Source: Betaproteobacteria bacterium
Lineage (GTDB): Bacteria > Pseudomonadota > Gammaproteobacteria > Burkholderiales > SG8-39
Direction: 5' to 3'
Assembly (NCBI GenBank): GCA_011391185.1
Contig: JAABRB010000275.1
Coordinates: 1-5,089, forward strand
DNA: 5,089 nucleotides
Positions 1-5,089 of this stretch are shown here, in pieces. A program made the position numbers and the translations under genes. Under the pieces are notes generated by a model. The model saw nothing but the letters and a program-made list of their open reading frames with translations, did no database searches and had not been told where the DNA came from. The number at the start of each line of letters is the position of its first letter. Positions within the stretch are counted from its first letter, which is position 1.

Positions 1-1
1 G

Positions 2-445
2 AGCTCGGCGGTGCGCGACGCGCTCGCGCGGGGCGATCTGGGGCATGCGCGAACGCTGCTCGGCCGCCCATACAGCATCAGCGGCCGGGTCATCCACGGT
101 GACAAGCTCGGCCGCCAGCTGGGATTTGCGACCGCCAACGTGCAGCTCAAGCACAACCGCCCACCCCTGGCCGGAATCTTTGCCGTGCGGGTCCGCGGCG
201 TGGCGGAACGCGCGCGCCATGGCGTTGCGAGCCTCGGCGTGCGACCGACCGTCAAGGCAGACGGGCGACCGGCTCTGGAAGTCCATCTCTTCGAGTACTC
301 CGGAGATCTCTACCGGCGCCATTTGCGAGTCGATTTCATCCAGAAGATCCGTGACGAGGAAACCTATCCGGACCTGGAGACGCTCAAGGCGCAGATCGCG
401 CGGGACTGCGACGCCGCGCGCGCGGTGCTCGCCGTGTCGGATTAG
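2..445 (+). CDS. ribF: Bifunctional riboflavin kinase / FAD synthetase, 3' part (left edge cuts the gene)
   Basis: RibF phosphorylates riboflavin to FMN and then adenylylates FMN to FAD in the cytoplasm. Only the last 147 residues are present. The reading frame is open from base 2, so the GTG at 11 is an internal codon, not the start. The first visible residues (SSAVRDAL...GD) fit the end of the (I)SSTxxR-type motif that closes the N-terminal adenylyltransferase domain. The C-terminal riboflavin kinase domain follows from about base 56: [17 protein letters not shown], then LGFATAN (122-139), [11 protein letters not shown], and LEVHLFEY with the presumed catalytic Glu at 278-280. The tail ([19 protein letters not shown]) is typical of the family. 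The usual motif is GFPTAN; here Pro is replaced by Ala (codon 128-130), while the Thr and Asn expected to contact nucleotide and metal are kept. The gene ends in TAG 23 bp before ileS, the arrangement known from the E. coli ribF-ileS operon. Confidence 0.96.
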   Translation, partial: SSAVRDALARGDLGHARTLLGRPYSISGRVIHGDKLGRQLGFATANVQLKHNRPPLAGIFAVRVRGVAERARHGVASLGVRPTVKADGRPALEVHLFEYSGDLYRRHLRVDFIQKIRDEETYPDLETLKAQIARDCDAARAVLAVSD

Positions 446-468
446 GCATTCATCAGAAAAGCGAACCA

Positions 469-3240
469 ATGGCCGACTACAAGAAAACACTCAACCTGCC
501 GGACACGCCGTTCCCGATGCGCGGCGACCTGGCCAAACGCGAGCCGCAGTGGATCGCGCGCTGGCAGGAGACGCGTCTCTACGATCGCATCCGCGCGGCG
601 TCGGCGGGGCGGCCGCGCTTCGTTCTGCACGACGGGCCGCCCTACGCGAACGGCGATATTCACATCGGGCACGCGGTCAACAAGATCCTCAAGGACATGA
701 TCGTCAAGTCGAAGCAGCTCGCGGGATTCGATGCACCCTATGTTCCCGGCTGGGACTGCCACGGGCTGCCGATCGAGCATCAGATCGAGAAGCTGCACGG
801 CAAGGAAATGGCCGGCAACCGGGCGCGCGCGCTCTCGCGTGCCTATGCGAGCGAGCAGATCGAGCGCCAGAAGCTCGACTTCATCCGTCTCGGCGTGCTC
901 GGGGACTGGGACGCGCCGTACACGACCATGACATTCCGCACCGAAGCGGAGGAGCTTCGCGCGCTCGGGCGGATTCTCGCCGCGGGGCTCCTCTTTCGCG
1001 GGGAAAAGCCCGTCAACTGGTGCATCGACTGCGGCTCGGCGCTTGCCGAAGCCGAAGTCGAGTACGAAGACCGCACTTCGGACGCGATCGACGTCGCATT
1101 CGAGGTGCTGGATCGGGAGCGGCTCGCGCGAGCGTTCGGGCTGCCGGGCCTGCCCGATGAGAAGGCCTATGCGGTCATCTGGACCACCACACCCTGGACG
1201 TTGCCCGCCAACCAGGCGGTCTGCGTCCACCCCGAGTTCGAATACCGGCTGATTCGCACTGCGAAGGGCTTGCTGGTCCTGGCGGACGAGCTCGCTCCGG
1301 CCGCGCTCGAGCGTTACGACTTGCGGGGCGAGGTGCTCGGTGCCACCCAGGGCGCGGCGCTGGAGGGCGTCGGACTCCGGCATCCGTTCTACGCCCGCGA
1401 CGTGGCGGTGATCGTGGGTCCGCACGTCACCCTGGAGGCGGGCACCGGTCTCGTGCACACCGCGCCGGTGCATGGCGCCGAGGACTGGGAGATCGGGCAG
1501 CACTACGCGCTGCCGGTCGAGAATCCGGTCGGCGACGACGGCCGGTTTTTCGGGAAGATCGAGCTCGTCGGCGGGCAACTCGTCTGGGAGGCGAACGCGA
1601 CCGTCATCGGCGAGCTCGACCGCCGCGGGCTGCTGCTCCGGAAGGCCCGTGTCGGGCACAGCTACCCGCACTGCTGGCGACACAAGACACCGATCATCTT
1701 TCGCGCCACGACGCAGTGGTTCGTGGGCATGGACATCAAGTCGCCCGATGGCCGCACGCTGCGCGAGATCGCGCTCGCCGCGGTGAGTGCCACGCAATTC
1801 TTTCCGGCATGGGGCCAGGCGCGGTTGCACGGCATGATCGCCAACCGGCCGGACTGGTGCGTGTCGCGTCAGCGCAACTGGGGTGTGCCGATCCCGTTCT
1901 TCGTCCACAAGGAGACCGGTGCGCTGCACCCGGATACGCCCGCCCTGCTCGAGCGCGCCGCGCAGGCCGTGGCGCAGGGCGGCATCGAGGCCTGGTTCGC
2001 GATGAGCGCCGCCGACTTCGGCGTGGACGGGGGTGTGTACGCGAAGCTCACCGACACGCTCGACGTTTGGTTCGATTCGGGTACGACGCACTACACGGTG
2101 ATGCGGCGCGAGCCGGAGCGCTTCCGGTGGCCGGCCGATCTTTACCTCGAGGGATCGGACCAGCATCGCGGCTGGTTCCACTCCTCGCTGCTCACCGCCT
2201 GCGCGATGGACGGCCGCGCGCCCTACGACGCCCTGCTGACCCACGGCTTCGCGGTGGACGGCGCGGGGCACAAGATGTCGAAGTCGCGCGGCAACGTGAT
2301 CGTTCCGCAGAAGGTCGCCGGCACGCTGGGCGCCGAGATCCTGCGCCTCTGGGTCGGCGCGACCGATTACTCGGGCGAGCTCTCCATCTCCGACGAGATC
2401 CTGAAGCGGGTCGTCGAGAGCTATCGCCGCATCCGCAACACGCTGCGCTTCCTGCTCGCGAACCTTGCGGATTTCGATCCGGCGCGAAATGCGCTGCCGC
2501 CCGACGAATGGGTCGAAATCGACCGCTATGCCGTCGCGCTCGCCACAGCGTTCCAGGACGAGCTTGTCGCCCATTACGCGCGTTACGAGTTCCATCTCGT
2601 CGCCCAGAAGCTGCAGAACTTCTCGTCGGAGGACCTCGGCGCCTTCTACCTCGACATCCTCAAGGACCGGCTGTACACGGCGCGCGCCGATTCGCGCGCG
2701 CGCCGCGCCGCCCAGAGCGCACTCTGGCACATCACGCACAGCCTGCTCCGCTTGATGGCGCCCATCCTGTCGTTCACGGCCGAGGAGGCGTGGGGCGTGC
2801 TGTCGGGACGCGCGGACGATAGCGTGTTTCTGCACGAATGGCATGCATTTCCCGACGTATCGGACGCCCCGGCGCTCCTTGCGCGATGGCAGCACGTGCG
2901 CGAGGTCCGTGCCGAAGTGATGAAGGAGCTCGAGCGGCTCCGGACCGCCGGAGCGATCGGCTCGCCGCTTCAGGCGCACGTCGAAGTTCGCGCGGCGGGC
3001 GAGCGTTACGCAGCGCTTGGGCATTTGCAGGACGACCTGCGGTTCGTGCTGATCACTTCGCAGGCGAGGGTGGTCGAGGCCGCGGACGAGTCGGTCATCG
3101 GTTCGCCGAGCCCGCACGCTAAATGCGAGCGCTGCTGGCACTACCGCGAGGATGTCGGCGCCGACGCGGCGCATCCGGGGCTCTGCGGGCGTTGTCGGGC
3201 GAACCTGTCCGGCGCGGATGAGCCGCGCGAGTTCGCTTGA
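469..3240 (+). CDS. ileS: Isoleucyl-tRNA synthetase, complete
   Basis: IleRS charges tRNA-Ile with isoleucine in the cytoplasm and hydrolyses mischarged valine. The protein has 923 residues, close to the 938 of E. coli. It is a class I enzyme: the HIGH motif is residues 65-68 (bases 661-672) within [13 protein letters not shown], followed by WDCHGLPIE (95-103). The inserted CP1 editing domain shows the Thr-rich [10 protein letters not shown] (239-248) and HGAEDW (335-340), whose Asp339 matches the Asp that anchors the amino acid in the editing site. [11 protein letters not shown] (466-476), DVWFDSG (532-538) and KMSKS (602-606, bases 2272-2286) complete the catalytic core. An anticodon-binding helical domain follows, with [20 protein letters not shown] at 751-770. 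The C-terminal zinc finger keeps all four cysteines (886, 889, 906, 909), as in the usual bacterial type rather than the eukaryote-like IleS2 type. ATG 469 is chosen because [19 protein letters not shown] is the normal family start. Only a weak purine stretch (455-461) precedes it. The TGA stop overlaps the proposed lspA start. Confidence 0.99.
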   Translation: MADYKKTLNLPDTPFPMRGDLAKREPQWIARWQETRLYDRIRAASAGRPRFVLHDGPPYANGDIHIGHAVNKILKDMIVKSKQLAGFDAPYVPGWDCHGLPIEHQIEKLHGKEMAGNRARALSRAYASEQIERQKLDFIRLGVLGDWDAPYTTMTFRTEAEELRALGRILAAGLLFRGEKPVNWCIDCGSALAEAEVEYEDRTSDAIDVAFEVLDRERLARAFGLPGLPDEKAYAVIWTTTPWTLPANQAVCVHPEFEYRLIRTAKGLLVLADELAPAALERYDLRGEVLGATQGAALEGVGLRHPFYARDVAVIVGPHVTLEAGTGLVHTAPVHGAEDWEIGQHYALPVENPVGDDGRFFGKIELVGGQLVWEANATVIGELDRRGLLLRKARVGHSYPHCWRHKTPIIFRATTQWFVGMDIKSPDGRTLREIALAAVSATQFFPAWGQARLHGMIANRPDWCVSRQRNWGVPIPFFVHKETGALHPDTPALLERAAQAVAQGGIEAWFAMSAADFGVDGGVYAKLTDTLDVWFDSGTTHYTVMRREPERFRWPADLYLEGSDQHRGWFHSSLLTACAMDGRAPYDALLTHGFAVDGAGHKMSKSRGNVIVPQKVAGTLGAEILRLWVGATDYSGELSISDEILKRVVESYRRIRNTLRFLLANLADFDPARNALPPDEWVEIDRYAVALATAFQDELVAHYARYEFHLVAQKLQNFSSEDLGAFYLDILKDRLYTARADSRARRAAQSALWHITHSLLRLMAPILSFTAEEAWGVLSGRADDSVFLHEWHAFPDVSDAPALLARWQHVREVRAEVMKELERLRTAGAIGSPLQAHVEVRAAGERYAALGHLQDDLRFVLITSQARVVEAADESVIGSPSPHAKCERCWHYREDVGADAAHPGLCGRCRANLSGADEPREFA

Positions 3241-3749
3241 ACGCCGCCGCGGCGCGAATGCCCTGGTCGAAGGTCGGCGTGTGGATCGCCGTCGCGTTTG
3301 CGCTCGCCGTCCTGGATCAGGGGGTGAAGGCGCTGGTGCAGACCCAGCTCGCGCCGGGCGAGATCGTGCGCGTGACCGGTCACTTCAATCTCGTTCTCGT
3401 GTTCAACACCGGCGCGGCGTTCAGCTTTCTGGCGGACGCCTCGGGATGGCAACGGGAGTTTTTCGTCGGGATCACGCTGGTCGCCGCCGGGGTGATCGTG
3501 ATCCTGCTCCGGCGTCACGGGAACGAGCGGCTCTTCCGCCTCGGCCTGACGTCGATTCTGGGCGGCGCGCTCGGCAATCTCTACGACCGGCTGGCGCTCG
3601 GCAAGGTCGTGGACTTTCTCGATTTCCACGCATTCGGCTGGCACTGGCCGGCGTTCAACGTCGCGGATTCCGCGATCACGATCGGCGCTGCGCTCCTGAT
3701 CCTCGATGCGCTGCTGGCGGCGCGGCGCAAATCCCACGACGCGAACTAG
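3237..3749 (+). CDS. lspA: Lipoprotein signal peptidase (signal peptidase II), complete
   Basis: LspA is an inner-membrane aspartyl protease that removes the signal peptide of diacylglyceryl-modified prolipoproteins just before the lipidated Cys. Numbered from the TTG start, the protein has 170 residues (E. coli 164). Four hydrophobic segments lie at roughly 13-34, 75-92, 100-117 and 141-161. Conserved blocks are LDQGVK (26-31), [15 protein letters not shown] (51-65), [10 protein letters not shown] (109-118), VVDFLDF (124-130) and [11 protein letters not shown] (140-150). Asp126 and Asp144 match the catalytic aspartate pair. The frame is closed by a TGA at 3219-3221, so only two starts are likely: TTG 3237, whose last two bases are the first two of the ileS TGA, and ATG 3258 (163 residues). 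TTG is preferred because a GAG lies 5 bases upstream and relatives usually have some 10-15 residues before the first hydrophobic stretch. No clear Shine-Dalgarno sequence precedes the ATG. The overlap suggests translational coupling to ileS. The gene is certain; the exact start is not. Confidence 0.96.
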   Translation: MNAAAARMPWSKVGVWIAVAFALAVLDQGVKALVQTQLAPGEIVRVTGHFNLVLVFNTGAAFSFLADASGWQREFFVGITLVAAGVIVILLRRHGNERLFRLGLTSILGGALGNLYDRLALGKVVDFLDFHAFGWHWPAFNVADSAITIGAALLILDALLAARRKSHDAN

Positions 3750-3780
3750 GTCGTTCGCGCGGCTGGCCATGCTGGCGCGC

Positions 3781-3810
3781 TTGTACGGATCCGCCTTCTG
3801 CAGCGACAAT
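3781..3810 (+). promoter_or_regulatory. Possible sigma70-like promoter just before ispH (weak)
   Basis: The 67-bp gap between lspA and ispH contains TTGTAC (3781-3786, 3 of 6 bases matching TTGACA) and GACAAT (3805-3810, 4 of 6 matching TATAAT), 18 bp apart. Transcription would begin about 7 bases after the second box, at or very near the ispH ATG at 3817, giving a leaderless or near-leaderless mRNA. This agrees with the absence of a usable Shine-Dalgarno sequence there: a GGGA at 3812-3815 is only one base from the ATG. Matches this poor occur by chance, so this is a guess. The gene may simply be read from the upstream operon promoter. Confidence 0.2.
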
Positions 3811-3816
3811 CGGGAC

Positions 3817-4746
3817 ATGGAAGTCATCCTCGCCAATCCCCGCGGTTTCTGCGCCGGCGTCGACCGCGCGATCGAGATTGTCGAACGCGCCCTGGCCCAG
3901 CATGGCGCGCCGATCTATGTCCGCCACGAGATCGTGCACAACCGGTTCGTCGTCGACGGGCTGCGCGCCAAGGGCGCGGTGTTCGTCGAGGCGCTCGCGG
4001 AGGCGCCGCCGGGCGCGACGGTCATCTTTTCGGCGCATGGCGTGTCGAAAGCGGTCCAGCGGGAAGCGGACGAGCGCGGCTTGCGCGTGTTCGACGCGAC
4101 CTGTCCGCTGGTGACGAAAGTGCACGTCGAGCTTGCCAAGCGTCGCGAGGAGGACCGCGAAGTCGTGATGATCGGCCACCGGGGGCATCCCGAGGTCGAG
4201 GGCACGATGGGGCAGTCGACCGGTGGGATGTACCTGGTCGAGAACGTTTCCGACGTCGCGCGGCTCGATGTGCGCGATCCCGCGAAGCTCGCCTACGTGA
4301 CCCAGACCACGCTCTCGGTCGACGACGCCGCGGCGATCGTTGCGGCGCTGCGGCGCAGGTTCCCGAGCATCATCGGCCCGAAAAGAGACGACATCTGCTA
4401 TGCGACGCAAAACCGGCAGGATGCCGTGAAGGTGCTGGCGCCGCAGACCGATGTCGTCATCGTGGTCGGATCGCCGAACAGCTCCAATTCCAACCGGCTG
4501 CGCGAAGTGGCGAGCAATATGGGCGTGCCCGCCTACATGGTCGACAACGCGGAGGACCTTGATCCCGCGTGGCTCGCGGGCAAGCACCGCGTCGGACTCA
4601 CGGCCGGCGCGTCGGCGCCCGAAGTGCTGGTGCAGGAAGTGATCGAGCGCCTCCGGTCACTCGGGGCGACGCGCGTGCGGACGTTGGACGGGGTCGCGGA
4701 GCGCGTCAATTTTCCCCTGCCGAAGGGGCTCCACGCCCCGGCGTGA
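3817..4746 (+). CDS. ispH: 4-hydroxy-3-methylbut-2-enyl diphosphate reductase (IspH/LytB), complete
   Basis: IspH is the last enzyme of the MEP pathway. It reduces HMBPP to isopentenyl and dimethylallyl diphosphate using a 4Fe-4S cluster. The protein has 309 residues (E. coli 316). The three cluster cysteines are Cys12 (GFCAGV), Cys96 (ATCPLV) and Cys194 ([10 protein letters not shown]). Substrate-pocket residues are present: His41 (RHEIVHN), His74 (SAHGVSK), His124 and Glu126 ([10 protein letters not shown]), Thr164 ([10 protein letters not shown]), Ser222-Ser223-Asn224 ([11 protein letters not shown]) and Ser266 (AGASAPE). ATG 3817 is chosen because [19 protein letters not shown] is the standard N-terminus. 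The frame stays open upstream with possible starts at 3706 and 3769, but the added residues look like out-of-frame lspA sequence and match nothing in the family. The gene lies 67 bp after lspA with no fkpB between, unlike the E. coli order. The stop is followed 25 bp later by the end of a convergent gene. Confidence 0.98.
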   Translation: MEVILANPRGFCAGVDRAIEIVERALAQHGAPIYVRHEIVHNRFVVDGLRAKGAVFVEALAEAPPGATVIFSAHGVSKAVQREADERGLRVFDATCPLVTKVHVELAKRREEDREVVMIGHRGHPEVEGTMGQSTGGMYLVENVSDVARLDVRDPAKLAYVTQTTLSVDDAAAIVAALRRRFPSIIGPKRDDICYATQNRQDAVKVLAPQTDVVIVVGSPNSSNSNRLREVASNMGVPAYMVDNAEDLDPAWLAGKHRVGLTAGASAPEVLVQEVIERLRSLGATRVRTLDGVAERVNFPLPKGLHAPA

Positions 4747-4762
4747 CCGCGCCGCCTTGCCG

Positions 4763-4786
4763 GTCTCCCCGTCAGCGTGGGGGGAC
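4763..4786. terminator. GC-rich hairpin between convergent ispH and TonB-like gene, possible terminator
   Basis: GTCTCCCC (4763-4770) pairs with GGGGGGAC (4779-4786) to give an 8-bp stem with one G-U wobble and an 8-base loop. CCG (4760-4762) and CGG (4790-4792) could add three pairs across a 3-base bulge. It begins 17 bp after the ispH stop. The loop holds the stop codon of the - strand gene (4772-4774), so on that strand the hairpin overlaps the coding end. Neither side has a clear T-tract after the stem, so it lacks half of the classic intrinsic terminator. It could still end ispH transcription weakly or protect 3' ends. Confidence 0.35.
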
Positions 4787-5089
4787 GATCGGGTTGAACT
4801 TCATCTCGATGAGAAGCTGGCTCTTCACCTTTGCGCCGGCCAGGATGCCGGGGGAGTACCGGGCGTCGCGGAATGCCGCCATCGTTGCCGCGTCGAACTT
4901 GCCGGGCGGGTCCGATTTGACGACGATCATCCGCTCGACCTTGCCCTCCGCGGTGATCAGCAGGCGCAACGTGACCAGGCCGCCGTTGGGCGGCGCGATC
5001 CGCGGATAGACCGGATCGACGCGCGTCAAGAGGTAAGGGCGCTTGTCGAGTTGCGAGGGCAGGTAGTAACCCCGCACGTTTCCGGTATC
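4772..5089 (-). CDS. TonB-family C-terminal domain protein, 3' part (right edge cuts the gene)
   Basis: The last 105 residues are visible. The frame is open to base 5089, so the GTG at 5077-5075 is probably internal and the true start lies beyond the window. The sequence follows the TonB C-terminal fold pattern: YYLPSQLDKRP, then VDPVYPRIAPPNGG, VTLRLLITAEGKVERMIVV (beta strands with the G-V turn), SDPPGKFDAATMAAFRDARYSPG, and a final strand VKSQLLIEMKF. TonB proteins span the periplasm and pass energy from ExbB/ExbD to outer-membrane receptors. Stand-alone proteins with this C-terminal domain are common in betaproteobacteria and often have no proven partner. The N-terminal membrane anchor and Pro-rich linker that would identify a true TonB are not in the window, so no symbol is given. 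The gene converges on ispH with 25 bp between the two stop codons and is not part of the ribF-ileS-lspA-ispH unit. Confidence 0.85.
   Translation of the reverse strand, partial: DTGNVRGYYLPSQLDKRPYLLTRVDPVYPRIAPPNGGLVTLRLLITAEGKVERMIVVKSDPPGKFDAATMAAFRDARYSPGILAGAKVKSQLLIEMKFNPIVPPR

Noticed and set aside
45..1160. A 371-codon + strand frame running from ribF into ileS.
   Set aside because: It crosses two clearly coding genes in another frame and has Arg/Ser/Ala-rich shadow composition with no domain.
2679..2704. A perfect 9-bp inverted repeat (GGCGCGCGC / GCGCGCGCC) with an 8-base loop inside ileS.
   Set aside because: It encodes a typical IleRS stretch ([13 protein letters not shown]) rich in Arg and Ala. 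Alternating GC from those codons readily yields such palindromes, and nothing suggests a separate role.
1716..2822. A 368-codon + strand frame inside ileS.
   Set aside because: It is a GC-driven shadow. The ileS frame here carries the KMSKS motif and the anticodon-binding domain.
442..3174. A 910-codon open frame on the - strand covering almost all of ileS.
   Set aside because: Its codons align exactly with ileS codons, so an antisense stop needs a sense TTA, CTA or TCA. These are rare in GC-rich coding DNA, so the frame stays open by codon bias. Its translation is Arg-rich, low in recognisable domains, and matches no family I know.
3706..3816. An N-terminal extension of ispH starting at 3706 or 3769.
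   Set aside because: The added residues are lspA sequence read out of frame plus the intergenic gap. The family N-terminus begins at ATG 3817, and this start puts the cluster cysteines at the usual positions 12 and 96.
3141..4587. Long - strand open frames opposite lspA (3141-3836) and ispH (3676-4587).
   Set aside because: Both are in the same codon-aligned phase to their sense genes and have the same explanation. Neither shows a known motif, while the sense frames show full sets of family motifs.
4569..5009. A + strand frame from ispH across the junction into the TonB-like region.
   Set aside because: It overlaps the conserved ispH C-terminus and the TonB-family domain on the other strand, with no motif of its own.

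Overview
This GC-rich window (about two thirds G+C by eye) reads as a housekeeping segment of a proteobacterial chromosome. It is most likely betaproteobacterial: the wording of RibF, LspA and IspH (for example the SGWQR stretch in LspA and the [10 protein letters not shown] stretch in RibF) resembles Burkholderiales and related betaproteobacteria. That placement rests on recalled family patterns, not on a search.

Layout: four genes run left to right on the + strand. They are the 3' part of ribF (FMN/FAD synthesis, cut by the left edge), ileS (isoleucyl-tRNA synthetase, complete), lspA (lipoprotein signal peptidase, complete) and ispH (last step of the MEP isoprenoid pathway, complete). The ribF-ileS gap is 23 bp, the ileS stop overlaps a TTG start for lspA, and 67 bp separate lspA from ispH. 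The block matches the classic ribF-ileS-lspA-(fkpB)-ispH cluster, but no fkpB lies between lspA and ispH. A fifth gene, convergent and on the - strand, encodes the C-terminal domain of a TonB-family protein and is cut by the right edge. A GC-rich hairpin sits where ispH and this gene meet and may end transcription from one or both sides.

The + strand genes do not form one pathway. They are essential functions linked by shared transcription: flavin cofactors, charged tRNA-Ile, lipoprotein maturation at the inner membrane, and isoprenoid precursors (needed among other things for undecaprenyl and quinone synthesis). The TonB-like gene belongs to a separate transcription unit.

I found no mobile element, CRISPR array, tRNA/rRNA or undescribed system. 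No stretch over 300 bases lacks a gene. The points worth a second look are small: a Pro-to-Ala change in the RibF nucleotide-binding motif, the missing fkpB, the overlapping TTG start of lspA, a possible near-leaderless promoter before ispH, and the hairpin between the convergent genes.
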